Source: Gammaproteobacteria bacterium
GTDB lineage: Bacteria > Pseudomonadota > Gammaproteobacteria > Pseudomonadales > Pseudohongiellaceae
Length of the DNA: 64,000 bases
Direction of reading: 5' to 3'
Assembly (NCBI GenBank): GCA_002711845.1
Contig: PASF01000005.1
Location: forward strand, 1-64,000
Of the stretch, positions 16,670 through 26,208 are shown piece after piece (within the stretch, counting starts at the first letter, position 1; each line of letters opens with the position of its first letter). The position numbers and the translations under genes are program-made. Under the pieces are notes generated by a model. It saw nothing but the letters and a program-made list of their open reading frames with translations. It was not told the origin of the DNA and did no database searches.

Positions 16670-18790
16670 ATGAAACACAATGCACTGGCACTCGCCGTTC
16701 TCTCCGCCACAGTTACCTGTTCAATTCCTCATTTGGCCGTTGCCGCCGAAGCCCAGGCTTCGCAGATCGAGGAAGTCATTATCAAGGCCATACGTGAGGA
16801 TCGCCAAAGCAGCGGCGCCACCGGCATGGATCTTGATGTCTACGAGACACCACAGTCGTTGACCATTCTGGATGCGCAAACACTGGCTGATTTTGGTCTT
16901 GAAGACATCAACAGCATGCTGGAGATGACCACTGGCATAAACGTGGACGCGTCGGAGACCGACCGCACCTATTACAATGCACGCGGTTTTGATATCACCA
17001 GCATGCATGTGGACGGTATTGGTGTGCCTTTTGGCACCCTGGTGGTGGGCGATCTGGATACCGCCATCTACGAAAAAGTCGAGGTGATTCGCGGCTCCAA
17101 CGGCCTCATCACCGGCCTGGGCAACCCCTCCGGCACAGTAAACTATGTGCGCAAGCGCCCAGGCAATGAATTTGACATGAGCACCACGCTGACCGCTGGT
17201 CGCTGGAATGATCACCGCATCGTCACCGACATCTCCACCCCGCTCACCGAAAGCGGCCGCTGGGCCATGCGTTTTACCGGTGTCTACCAGGACAAGGACA
17301 GCTGGCTCGACCACTACAGCAACAATCGCAATGTCGGCTCCGTAATCGTCGACGGTCAACTTGGCAACGCCGTCACCGTGGCCCTGGGGTATACCCACCA
17401 GGACAATAACAGCGATGGCGTCCTGTGGGGCGCGGCGCCCATCATCTACAGCAATGGTGTGCAGGCTGATTTTCCCGTTTCGACCTCAACCACCATGGAC
17501 TGGACCTACTGGGACACACTCACCCAGACTGCTTTTGTGGAACTGGGATGGCAAATGTCTGACGACTGGCGACTGACCAGCACCGTGACCCAGACCGATT
17601 ATGAAGAAAACTCGGAAGTCTTTTATGTGTACTGGAATACCGGCCTGGATGCTGATACCGGCCTGGGCATGTTCGCTTATCCGGGCAAGTACGACGGTGA
17701 TCGCGACACGCTGATGTGGGATTCCAGACTGCAGGGTAGCTTTAGCGCCTGGGATCAGCAACACCAGTTCAATCTCGGCCTGAGCCTGGCGGACAGTGAT
17801 TCAGGTACACTGGATTCGGCCGCGCTGACCGGTTTTGATGCCATGCCGTCGTTCCCGGGCTGGCGTGGTGATGAAGTGGCGCGTCCGGTCTGGGACACGC
17901 CAAGTCAGGCGGCGCTCGATGAAATGTCGCTGAACAGACTGTATGGCTCCTTGCTGTTATCGATGACCGACGACATCAACGTCATTCTGGGCATGAGCAT
18001 GGTCGACTACAAAAACCGCGGCGTGAGCTGGGGTGTATCGACGGATTCCGACGAAGACGGCGGTAGCCCTTACCTGGGTCTCACCTGGGAAGTGCTGGAT
18101 GACCTGAACCTGTATGCCAGCTACAGTGACATTTATCAGCCGCAATATTATCTGGACGAAAACCTGCAGCCCCTGGGTTCGGCGGAAGGCAAAAGTTATG
18201 AACTGGGCTTAAAAAAGCAGTTCAACAATAACCTGCTGGCCAGCGTTGCGGTGTTCAGAACGGAACAGCAGAACCTGCAGGAATTTTCTGCCTACAGCGA
18301 CGGCGATGGTGTTGATGACACCGATTACAGTGATGATTTTACCTACGCCATTTATCGCGGCATCAACGTGGAAGCAGACGGCATTGAACTGGAAGTCGCA
18401 GGCAATCTCACTGACCAGCTGCGCATCCAGGCCGGTTATACCCACCTGAAACTGGAAGACCCCAACAACGATGAAGCCCGCACCTTTATCCCGCGCAATT
18501 CATTCAAGATGCTGGCCGACTGGAATCCAGCGTGGTCAGCCAAGCTGAACATGGGTCTGTCATTGCGATGGCAGGATGATGTGTACTTTGACTCCGCCTA
18601 TGGCCGCATCAGCCAGGACGCTTACTCGGTGCTGGGCGGTTATGCCAGCTACGCCGTCAGTGATGCACTGAGCCTGTCGCTGAACCTGAACAATGTTGCC
18701 GATGAAAAGTATCTGAGCTCGGTCAAGTATGAACAGTCCTACTTCGCTGAGCCTAGAAGTTACAGCCTGTCGGTTGTGTGGGATTACTGA
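16670..18790 (+). CDS. TonB-dependent siderophore receptor
   Basis: A 706-residue outer-membrane receptor. A signal peptide (residues 1-25, ending LAVAAEA) is followed by a plug domain with ETPQSLTILDAQTLADFGL, the RGFDITSMHVDGIGVP loop and VEVIRGSNGLITGLGNPSGTVNYVRKRP. A beta-barrel follows that ends in the required aromatic residue (YSLSVVWDY). Plug motifs fit the FhuE/FpvA-like ferric-siderophore class; ligand identity cannot be read from sequence. The start at 16670 gives a clean signal peptide. The next gene begins two bases after the stop, and a PepSY_TM protein follows, the usual partner set for siderophore-iron release in the periplasm. Confidence 0.88.
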   Translation: MKHNALALAVLSATVTCSIPHLAVAAEAQASQIEEVIIKAIREDRQSSGATGMDLDVYETPQSLTILDAQTLADFGLEDINSMLEMTTGINVDASETDRTYYNARGFDITSMHVDGIGVPFGTLVVGDLDTAIYEKVEVIRGSNGLITGLGNPSGTVNYVRKRPGNEFDMSTTLTAGRWNDHRIVTDISTPLTESGRWAMRFTGVYQDKDSWLDHYSNNRNVGSVIVDGQLGNAVTVALGYTHQDNNSDGVLWGAAPIIYSNGVQADFPVSTSTTMDWTYWDTLTQTAFVELGWQMSDDWRLTSTVTQTDYEENSEVFYVYWNTGLDADTGLGMFAYPGKYDGDRDTLMWDSRLQGSFSAWDQQHQFNLGLSLADSDSGTLDSAALTGFDAMPSFPGWRGDEVARPVWDTPSQAALDEMSLNRLYGSLLLSMTDDINVILGMSMVDYKNRGVSWGVSTDSDEDGGSPYLGLTWEVLDDLNLYASYSDIYQPQYYLDENLQPLGSAEGKSYELGLKKQFNNNLLASVAVFRTEQQNLQEFSAYSDGDGVDDTDYSDDFTYAIYRGINVEADGIELEVAGNLTDQLRIQAGYTHLKLEDPNNDEARTFIPRNSFKMLADWNPAWSAKLNMGLSLRWQDDVYFDSAYGRISQDAYSVLGGYASYAVSDALSLSLNLNNVADEKYLSSVKYEQSYFAEPRSYSLSVVWDY

Positions 18791-18792
18791 AC

Positions 18793-19365
18793 ATGATGGC
18801 AAGCGGAATGGCCGGGCTGGCGTCATTGCTGGCAGTAGCATGCATATACTGGAGCTGGCGCCAGCGCCGTCAGGCAGTGATCGCGATCGTTGGCTGGCTG
18901 CTGGCGCTGGCATCGGCGGTGCTCTGGTCCCGTGTCTTCGGGCCGGAGTTTGGCGTCATGTATGCCACAATCACCTTTGTGTGTCTGACCTGGCTTGCCG
19001 TCCTGTTTGGCACCTTGTCGGCAAGCTCGGGCGCAGCAGCAACTGAACCCCGCAATGGTGAGTCTCGTGTTGCCTTGCGACCCTATCAGGCATTGGCCAG
19101 ACCAAAGGCGGCAGACATTGTGAAACACGGCGGCCTGTTCCTGATGTCCGTGCCGGCCACCGGCCTGTTGTCGCTGATGCTGAGCGTCGCCCTCGTGCTT
19201 TATCTGCCCTGGACGCTGCTCAACAAGATCGCGGTCGCCATCTTTCTGTGGCCGGTGCTGTGGGGCGCGCTCAGCGCCTGGATTGCTGCCCAGGACAAAC
19301 TCGCCAGACCCCTCACGGTCGTCGCGGCGCTGTTTGTGCTCGGCGGCCTCGCCCTGTTCATCTGA
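18793..19365 (+). CDS. small membrane protein of the siderophore-uptake operon
   Basis: A 190-residue protein with about five hydrophobic helices: three in the first 70 residues (ASLLAVACIYWSW, GWLLALASAVLWSRVFG, ATITFVCLTWLAVLF) and two to three after residue 115. It resembles the short inner-membrane proteins (DUF3325/DUF3649-like) that lie between TonB receptors and PepSY_TM genes, possibly as a fusion of two; that link is by context rather than a clear motif. The start ATG is two bases after the receptor stop, so expression is probably coupled. A second ATG follows directly and could be used. Confidence 0.6.
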   Translation: MMASGMAGLASLLAVACIYWSWRQRRQAVIAIVGWLLALASAVLWSRVFGPEFGVMYATITFVCLTWLAVLFGTLSASSGAAATEPRNGESRVALRPYQALARPKAADIVKHGGLFLMSVPATGLLSLMLSVALVLYLPWTLLNKIAVAIFLWPVLWGALSAWIAAQDKLARPLTVVAALFVLGGLALFI

Positions 19366-19413
19366 CTGCAGATTCAACAATCCGGAAATTCCACTACCTG
19401 GCTGACCACATTT

Positions 19414-20865
19414 ATGAATATTCCTGCCAAACTCGTTAAAAGTTCTCTCTCCAGTCACTCCTGGCTTGGCCTGCTGGTGGGCGGCCTGATGTTTATCATC
19501 TGCCTGAGTGGCACGCTGGTGGTGTTCTATGAAGAAATAGAGCGCTGGGAGCAGCCAGTCGCAGAAGAAAACGTCGTCATTGCCCCGCAGGTACTGGAAA
19601 ACAGTTTCAACCGTTACATTGCCAGCAGTGACACCAACGTGACCGAGCACATGTACATCGTGTTTCCGAACGAGGCGATCCCGCGCTACAAATTCTCCAG
19701 CGACACCGAAGGGCGTTATGTCAATCAGGACGGCAGCCTGGGCGCCGATGCCGTTGATGATCTGACCAACATGCTGGTGGGACTGCACATCAATCTGCAT
19801 TTGCCGGTGAATATTGGCATCGTGATAGTCAGTGCACTGGGTGCATTACTGTGCGCGTTGATCATCACCGGTTTTCTATCGCATCCATCCATCGTCAAGG
19901 ATGCCTTTAAACTGCGTTCAGGCGGAAAAGGCCGACTGGGTCAGGTGGATCTGCATAACCGGCTCAGCGTCTGGGGCGCGCCGTTTCATCTGATGATCGG
20001 CCTGACCGGAGCCTATTACGGATTTGTCATGTTGCTGGTTGGCATGTTTGCTCTTTTCATGGACGGCCAGACACCAGCGTCAGTTACTGAAACAGTTTTC
20101 CCTGCCGAACCCGCGCTGGAGAATCAGGCGCCCGTGTACGGTGTCGCCCGGGCCCTGGAAACGGTAAACGAGATGTCGCCCGACGGCAAACTGTTGTATA
20201 TGCTGGTGCATGACGCGGATACCGACAGCCGGTTCATGGAGTTTTATGTGCAACAACCCGGCCTGCTGGCCTGGTCTGAGAACTACCGTTTTGACACCGC
20301 CGGCAACTACCTGGACACCGCCGGTTACACGCAGGGTGCGCCGGCCCAGCAGATTCTGTATTCCGTTTACCGTATTCACTTTGGCAACTTTGCCGGCGTG
20401 ATCACCAAACTGTTATACGTGATACTTGGGCTGTCATTGACGGTCGTGTCTGCCTCCGGCATCAATATCTGGCTGGAGAAGCGCAAATACCGTGATGCCC
20501 TCAACCTGATCTGGCCGGGTGTGGTCTGGGGCATGCCGCTGGCCATTGCCGTCGCCAGCTTTACCCAGGTCATCTTCCACCTGCCCTCGAGCGCAATTTT
20601 CTGGGGCGGCCTGCTGGTGACCATGACCGCCGGCCTGTTTCTGCCGGGTCGTGATGAAGTCAGATACAAGCGCCTTCTGCAGCGCCTGACAACGGCGGTA
20701 CTGTTGCTGCTGGTTGTCGCCTACACCATCAAGTTTGGCAATGCTGCGATATCCCCAGCGGGTTTGCCGGGACTGGTAGTAATACTGGCAATTGCGACCG
20801 TATTGTTTTTGATGGCAAAGGACCGGTCGCGAACAGCATTAGTTTATCGCCAAATGCGCCACTGA
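19414..20865 (+). CDS. PepSY-associated TM helix (PepSY_TM) family protein
   Basis: A 483-residue inner-membrane protein. The first helix has the family motif SSHSWLGLLVGGLMFIICLSGT, followed by a periplasmic PepSY-like stretch, LHINLHLP(V), a helix, VDLHNRLSVWGAPFHLMIGLTGA and YRIHFGNFAGVITKLLYVILGLSL. The C-terminal part adds four helices. The conserved His residues at helix ends are typical of this family. Relatives such as FpvG/FoxB act in reductive release of iron from siderophores; that role fits its position as third gene after the receptor but remains inferred. It is 48 bases downstream of the small membrane protein gene. Confidence 0.85.
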   Translation: MNIPAKLVKSSLSSHSWLGLLVGGLMFIICLSGTLVVFYEEIERWEQPVAEENVVIAPQVLENSFNRYIASSDTNVTEHMYIVFPNEAIPRYKFSSDTEGRYVNQDGSLGADAVDDLTNMLVGLHINLHLPVNIGIVIVSALGALLCALIITGFLSHPSIVKDAFKLRSGGKGRLGQVDLHNRLSVWGAPFHLMIGLTGAYYGFVMLLVGMFALFMDGQTPASVTETVFPAEPALENQAPVYGVARALETVNEMSPDGKLLYMLVHDADTDSRFMEFYVQQPGLLAWSENYRFDTAGNYLDTAGYTQGAPAQQILYSVYRIHFGNFAGVITKLLYVILGLSLTVVSASGINIWLEKRKYRDALNLIWPGVVWGMPLAIAVASFTQVIFHLPSSAIFWGGLLVTMTAGLFLPGRDEVRYKRLLQRLTTAVLLLLVVAYTIKFGNAAISPAGLPGLVVILAIATVLFLMAKDRSRTALVYRQMRH

Positions 20866-20880
20866 ATAGTGTTTTTGCTT

Positions 20881-21236
20881 TGAGCCGACACCCTGCTTTT
20901 GCACTCCGTCAACATAATTGACGTCGAGTCCGACACGGTGACCGGGAACCAGCAGGTACTGATTCGCGACGGGCGTATCGAGCGCATCGGCGCGGCCATC
21001 AGAGACAACTTGGATGACGCAGACAATGTCCAGCATATCGACGGCCGGAATGGTTTTCTTATGCCGGGTCTGACCCAGATGCAGACATGGCAACAGCAGA
21101 TTGATGCCGGTGAATTGACCGGCCCGCGGTTTCTGGCACTCAGCAGCTTTCCGGTCAATCCGCCTTGGGACTATGAGGTGACCGAAGAACAGATCCGTGG
21201 CCTGGCGCAGTATGACGAGTTCGGTCGCGTTACTGA
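20881..21236 (+). pseudogene. amidohydrolase remnant with an internal deletion
   Basis: The frame reads HSVNIIDVESDTVTGNQQVL, IRDGRIERIGAAI and FLMPGLT, the N-terminal beta-sandwich of exported amidohydrolases. Normally the metal motif DMHVH and some 60-80 residues would follow FLMPGL(T/W). Here the frame jumps straight to QQQIDAGELTGPRFLALSSF, a segment found well downstream in intact relatives. The signal peptide is missing, and the coding similarity stops at about 21236, where the opposing phytase remnant begins. Without the metal-binding histidines it cannot be an active enzyme. Confidence 0.65.
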
Positions 21237-21747
21237 CAGCGTCGGGTCAAGGACAGGCCGCTGGCGATGTCGCGCCAGTCCATCGCGGTCACGCTGCCAT
21301 CATCATGCACCGGATACAGAGCCCCTTCCGGGAACGGACCGAAGCCCTGCTGGGCCAGCCAGATACCATCCGTATTCCGGGTGACCTGGCCTTTTATGGT
21401 GCCCAGATGCGCCAGCGAACGCCGATCAAACACCTGAAACTTGTTGTCATCTGTATAGTGCTGATCGGTAATGATCCAGTAACCTTCCCCGTTCTCACAC
21501 TGATACAGTGCAATCCCTTCGGGCTCACTTGAGAAGAATGTGTTGGCAATGACTTCTCCCGTGAACTGGCCAGCGCCGTTGTAAATCCTGATCGATCGAT
21601 GGGAGAACGCTTCATCGGCGACGAGAAGGCGGTCATTGTCAACATCATAGTAGAGGGACTCGACTTTCGTCAGCAGCCCCGGCGCTGAAAACGAAAGTGA
21701 TGAATGCGCTGGTTGTCTCGCTCGACCACCAGCATCATGTCGTCCCA
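21230..21747 (-). pseudogene. truncated and frameshifted 3-phytase (beta-propeller phytase) gene
   Basis: The last about 150 residues match the end of a beta-propeller phytase: EPEGIALYQCENGEGYWIIT, FQVFDRRSLAHLGTI, TRNTDGIWLAQQGFGPFPEG and ALYPVHDDGSV. The start is broken. Directly after the upstream receptor stop, one frame reads DMMLVVERDNQRIHHFRF (a propeller strand) and soon hits a stop, while the downstream phytase frame is shifted. More than half of a normal phytase is missing. Phytases are often encoded next to a TonB receptor of the neighbouring type, so this looks like a decayed partner gene. Confidence 0.7.
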
Positions 21748-24576
21748 TCAAAATTGATACGAAAAACCCAGCTCATAGGTACGCCCATACGCCTCATGCT
21801 GCGAGACATAGCGCGCATCACCAAAGTACGCGTACAGCGGCTCGTCGTTCAAATTGATCAGGTTCAGGTATAGCTCCAGGGCATCGCTGACACGGAACTT
21901 GCCCGTGAAATCAACTTGCAGGTGACTGTCCTGGTAGCGATCATTGACAGGGTCATCGGCTTCATTGATTTCTTCGAAGAACTCGCTGCGATAGGTCGCT
22001 GCCAGGCGGCCGCTCAGGCGACCATCATCGTAGCCAACCGACAGATTACCGATATGATCTGACTGCCCGGGCAGACGACCCTTCTGTGCGCGTTCGGGCA
22101 GCTCGGCATCACTGCTGGTGTAGGTGTAGTTGGTGCCAATCAACATGTTGTTGAACGGTGCCGGCAGTCCGCTCAGTTGCTGCGTGTACTCAAGCTCCAG
22201 ACCATACAGGGAGGCATCACCACCGTTCAGCGTCTGGATGACTTCGTCAAAGTTCGCAAACGGCGCCTGACCGGCGGTGTCAGCTTCGACGAAAAAGTCG
22301 CTGATGTCCTTGTAGAACACCCCCGCTGACATGAGGCTGGCGCCACCTGGATAATGCTCTATGCGCAGATCAACGTTGTTTGACCGTAACGGATCAAGAT
22401 CCGGGTTGCCGATTTCCGCGACACGCTCAAATACGCCGTCATCTTCCTCGGTGATTTCCAGCGCCTGACGCGGCGACGCCGCTTCGAAACCGGGCCGGCT
22501 GATGGTACGGGTCAGCGCAGCGCGCCACTGGGTCCGATCAGTCAGCTGGTAGCGCAGCGCCACACTTGGAAACAGGTCGGTATAACTTTTGCTGCCCTGA
22601 AACGGGTCCAGGACCGGGTTGCCATCACTGGTCTGCTCATCAATCGACACGCGGGTACCGGTGGCGTTGAAATCCGTATATTCCACCCGCAGACCACCCA
22701 CCACGCTGAGGCGGTCCACATCCACAGACGCCATCAGGTAGGCCGCGTGGATATCCTCCTCCATGACATAATCCTCGGCCGCACTGTCGATCAGCGTGTC
22801 TTCCGCGTTCAGTTCAAAACTGGCCTGATTGCTGGCCACAAATCGACGGAAGGAGGCAAAATCGACGCCCGGCCCGAGGTTACCTGGCAGCGGGAAGTCC
22901 ATTCCGCTGGCCTGGAAATCGACCAGGGAATAGTCGGCGCCAAAGCCTTCGTACACCGCGACTTCAATGTTGTTCTCACGCTCACGCAGGCGGCTTTTGA
23001 CACCAAATCTGATGTAGCCGGGGTTGTCACCAAACAGCATATTGCGACGCACATTCAAGGTAAACGCCGTTTCACGCTCCTCGTTGAAGACATCTTCAGA
23101 GGCAATCTCATCCAGCATGAAATTGCCCGGCTCCAGAATGGCCTGCGCACCAAAGCCGAACAGCAGTGGCTTGCGCGGATTGCTGGCGTCGTATCCGATG
23201 TCGACGTCCTCGGCGACAAAAACGCCACCGACTTCAGAGATGGCGCCTTCCTCGCCAGCCGTTGAATAACCGGCGCTGTAGTCCAGCACCCAGTCCTGCA
23301 GTCGGGTCTCACCGCCCAGGCTGTAGCTGGTGATGGTCTGCACCTTGTTGCTGTCCGAGTTTGCCTTCTCCATTTCAGCGCCGATGAACCGACCGCCTGA
23401 TCCGTTCAGGGCTTCGATATCCCCATCGGCAAACTTGTAGATATTTTCCAACTTGGTTTCGTAGTCATCAAATTCACTGTACAGCGTGCGCAGATACAGG
23501 TCGGTATTGTCAGATGGCCGGTAGTCAAAGTTCAGCGCCAGACTGGTGCGGTCACGCGTGAGAATATAATCCCGCTGCTCGCCTTCCTCCAGCATCCGGT
23601 ATTCATTCCCGTCTGGACCTTCCTCAAACGACCATTCCCCGCCCTCGATGCCGTCACTGACTGTTTTACGGTCAAATTTACTGAACGAAAACGCAAAACC
23701 AAAATTTTCTTCACCGCCATCCAGGCTGAATTTATTGGTGTAGGTGCCGGCGATATCCGGACTGGTTTTTTCGTTGGTGGCGTTGTAGCTGCCGCCTGCT
23801 GTCACACGCGCAAAACCGGCTGGCAAGTCAAACGCAGTCAGGGTTTTGATCTCGATGTTGCCACCCACCGCGTCGCCATCCATATCCGGCGTGATCGCCT
23901 TGCTGACTTCGACCGTTTCGATCAGGTCCGATGAAATCACGTCCAGGTTAACGGCCCTGGAATCTGCTTCCGGTCCCGGAATGCGCAGGCCATTGATGGT
24001 GGTGGAGTTGAAGCTCGGGTCGATGCCGCGAATGACCACAAAACGCCCCTCGCCCTGGTCGCGCTGCACCGACACGCCGCTGGTGCGCTGCAATGCTTCG
24101 GCCAGATTCTGATCGGGAAACTGACCGACCGAATCGGATGACAAGACATCAACGATGGATTGTGCATGACGGCGCCGGTTCAGGGCGGACAACTGCCCGG
24201 CCACCTGGCCGCGCACCAGCACTTCGGTCAGCGCAGAGGCGCTGTCACGACTGAGCTGAATCGTCAGGGTTTCCGTCTCACCGGGCTCCAGTGTAATGGT
24301 CACATCCTCAGCGACACCGCCCTGGTAGCTTACCTGCACGGTATACTGCCCGGCCGGCAGGTTGTCCAGCCGGAAGCGGCCGTCGCGGTCGGTGACCGCA
24401 CTGCGATTCATGCCATCAATGGAGATCAGCGCATCAGAGAAATGGTAGGCACCGCTTTCATCAGTCACAATGCCACGGACGGCGCCGGTTTGCTGCGCCA
24501 GTGCTGTTTGCGCAAACAGGCCGCCGGCCATGGTGGCAGCCACAACGGCAGTCAGGATTTTTTTTCGGAATGTCAT
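21748..24576 (-). CDS. TonB-dependent receptor with an N-terminal carboxypeptidase-regulatory-like domain
   Basis: A 942-residue outer-membrane receptor. After the signal peptide (FRKKILTAVVAATMAGG, cleavage near LAQ) comes a CarboxypepD_reg-like domain (about residues 35-110: GAVRGIVTDESGAYHFSDA, VTDRDGRFRLDNLPAG). A plug follows with FPDQNLAEALQRTSGVSVQR and ETVEVSKAITPDMDGDAVGG, then a barrel ending in Phe (ELGFSYQF). The features are those of the Xanthomonas/Caulobacter-type receptors that import plant- or algae-derived organics. The decayed phytase gene directly downstream suggests inositol-phosphate uptake as the ancestral role. The start at 24576 has GGGAG upstream; earlier in-frame codons add no plausible signal sequence. 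Confidence 0.88.
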   Translation of the reverse strand: MTFRKKILTAVVAATMAGGLFAQTALAQQTGAVRGIVTDESGAYHFSDALISIDGMNRSAVTDRDGRFRLDNLPAGQYTVQVSYQGGVAEDVTITLEPGETETLTIQLSRDSASALTEVLVRGQVAGQLSALNRRRHAQSIVDVLSSDSVGQFPDQNLAEALQRTSGVSVQRDQGEGRFVVIRGIDPSFNSTTINGLRIPGPEADSRAVNLDVISSDLIETVEVSKAITPDMDGDAVGGNIEIKTLTAFDLPAGFARVTAGGSYNATNEKTSPDIAGTYTNKFSLDGGEENFGFAFSFSKFDRKTVSDGIEGGEWSFEEGPDGNEYRMLEEGEQRDYILTRDRTSLALNFDYRPSDNTDLYLRTLYSEFDDYETKLENIYKFADGDIEALNGSGGRFIGAEMEKANSDSNKVQTITSYSLGGETRLQDWVLDYSAGYSTAGEEGAISEVGGVFVAEDVDIGYDASNPRKPLLFGFGAQAILEPGNFMLDEIASEDVFNEERETAFTLNVRRNMLFGDNPGYIRFGVKSRLRERENNIEVAVYEGFGADYSLVDFQASGMDFPLPGNLGPGVDFASFRRFVASNQASFELNAEDTLIDSAAEDYVMEEDIHAAYLMASVDVDRLSVVGGLRVEYTDFNATGTRVSIDEQTSDGNPVLDPFQGSKSYTDLFPSVALRYQLTDRTQWRAALTRTISRPGFEAASPRQALEITEEDDGVFERVAEIGNPDLDPLRSNNVDLRIEHYPGGASLMSAGVFYKDISDFFVEADTAGQAPFANFDEVIQTLNGGDASLYGLELEYTQQLSGLPAPFNNMLIGTNYTYTSSDAELPERAQKGRLPGQSDHIGNLSVGYDDGRLSGRLAATYRSEFFEEINEADDPVNDRYQDSHLQVDFTGKFRVSDALELYLNLINLNDEPLYAYFGDARYVSQHEAYGRTYELGFSYQF

Positions 24577-24707
24577 AAAGGAATTGCTCCCGGCTAGTGA
24601 GTTCGCAGGTTGACCCCGAACCCTACCTGCCGGAAGTGACAATGCCGTGACGCTAACGCAACAGTTTAGTGTCAGTGCCGTCACAGCGCCGACACGACAA
24701 CGCTAAC

Positions 24708-26021
24708 TTAGTCCTGCAGACTTTGATAGATGATATCCCGGGCCACCACACCCATGTTCGCCGCACCGGGGCGTCTCGGGCCCTGTGCCTGAATCATCGA
24801 CAGCCAGAAAATATCATTGACCGGGTCGATCCAGAACGAGGTGCCAGCAGCACCCGCCCAGTAATAGGTGCCCGGCCCTTGCGGCGAGCCGGCGGCCTGT
24901 GGGTCATAGGTAACCGCCATGTCAACGCCCCAGCCCTGCCCTGGCTGGCCGGGACCACCGATGCCATAGCGCATGTCTTCGTCACCGGTCAGGCTGTTGG
25001 TGCTCATGATGCGGACCGATTCAGGTTTGAGGATACGCGCGCCGTCCAGCTCGCCATTGTTCACCAGCATCTGGATAAACCGGGCATAATCGTGGGTCGA
25101 TGACACCAGACCACCGCCACCGGACTCCAGGCGATCCGGATCGTGGTAGCTGGACCGGTCGGTGCGCTCGGCCTGCTGGGCCAGACGGCCGGCGTCGGCG
25201 TCCCAGTAGTGCACTTCGGCAAAGCGGTGGAGATCTTTTGGCAGCACAAAGAAGCGCGTGTCCATCATGTCCAGGGGCTCAAACAGATGCTGACGCAGGT
25301 ATTCACCAAAGCTCATACCGGTGAGCTGTTCAACGATATAACCCTGAATGTCCATGCCGATCGAGTAGTACCACTGCTCGCCGGGCTGCGCCATCAGGGG
25401 AATACCGGCGACCTTGTCGATCAGTTCGTCCAGATCGGCAGAGGCCAGCACGCCCTGCTCGCGGAAGGCGGTGTTGGCCGGGTCATTGCCAAACAGCCCG
25501 TAGGCAAAACCGGCGGTGTTGCTCATCAGCTCGCGCATGGTGGGCGGGCGCTGCAGATCGTCCAGTTCCACATTGCCGTCGCCGTCATCGCTGGCCAGCA
25601 CCTGCAGGTTGGCAAACTGGGGCACAAATTTGCTGATCGGGTCATCAAAGTCCCACAGCCCCTGTTCCCAGAGCATCATCATGGCCACCCCGGTCACCGG
25701 TTTGCTCATGGAATAGATACGGAACAGTGAATCGCGGGTCATCGGCGCCTGCGCGTCGACGCTGGCCAGCCCGGCCGCTTCATAAGTGGCAACCACGCCG
25801 TCTTTGCCCAGCATCCACACCATGCCGGCGACGTCCTGGTTGGCGACGATCTCGCGCATGGCGGCGGCCAGTTGCTCGATGCCTGCGGCAGTAAACCCGG
25901 CCGCCTCGGCGCCGGCTTCCTGTTGTGGCCAGGAATCCGCATGCACCGGCGCCGCCAGGGCGACGACAAATAAAAGACAGATCAGTTGCTTAAAGGCAGG
26001 CAATCGAGTGGCAGGCTGCAT
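24708..26021 (-). CDS. exported serine hydrolase of the beta-lactamase (class C/esterase) fold
   Basis: A 437-residue protein with a signal peptide (KQLICLLFVVALAAP, cleavage after VHA). The SxxK motif is Ser-Met-Ser-Lys in FRIYSMSKPVTGVAMMML, and the second catalytic motif is YYSIGMDIQGYIVEQL (Tyr-Ser-Ile in place of YxN). A C-terminal GAAGTSFWIDP stands for the K/H-T-G strand. It is closer to the EstB/penicillin-binding-like esterases than to resistance beta-lactamases, so an esterase or D-amino peptidase role is more likely than drug hydrolysis. It is monocistronic and divergent from pta. Confidence 0.82.
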   Translation of the reverse strand: MQPATRLPAFKQLICLLFVVALAAPVHADSWPQQEAGAEAAGFTAAGIEQLAAAMREIVANQDVAGMVWMLGKDGVVATYEAAGLASVDAQAPMTRDSLFRIYSMSKPVTGVAMMMLWEQGLWDFDDPISKFVPQFANLQVLASDDGDGNVELDDLQRPPTMRELMSNTAGFAYGLFGNDPANTAFREQGVLASADLDELIDKVAGIPLMAQPGEQWYYSIGMDIQGYIVEQLTGMSFGEYLRQHLFEPLDMMDTRFFVLPKDLHRFAEVHYWDADAGRLAQQAERTDRSSYHDPDRLESGGGGLVSSTHDYARFIQMLVNNGELDGARILKPESVRIMSTNSLTGDEDMRYGIGGPGQPGQGWGVDMAVTYDPQAAGSPQGPGTYYWAGAAGTSFWIDPVNDIFWLSMIQAQGPRRPGAANMGVVARDIIYQSLQD

Positions 26022-26208
26022 GGTGGGCTCCGTATGTTCTTGTTATGGCCTTTTGTGGACTTTTGTGGCCTTTCACAACAGTGGCATTGCTGGAAGGTGG
26101 TGAGCCGGTATAGTAGAGCGTCTGACCGGGCTGCACAACTGGGCGCGGGGCGACGCACGCGGCGCATTTCGTGTAGGATTATCACCAAAAGTGGATAAAG
26201 GAGCAGCC

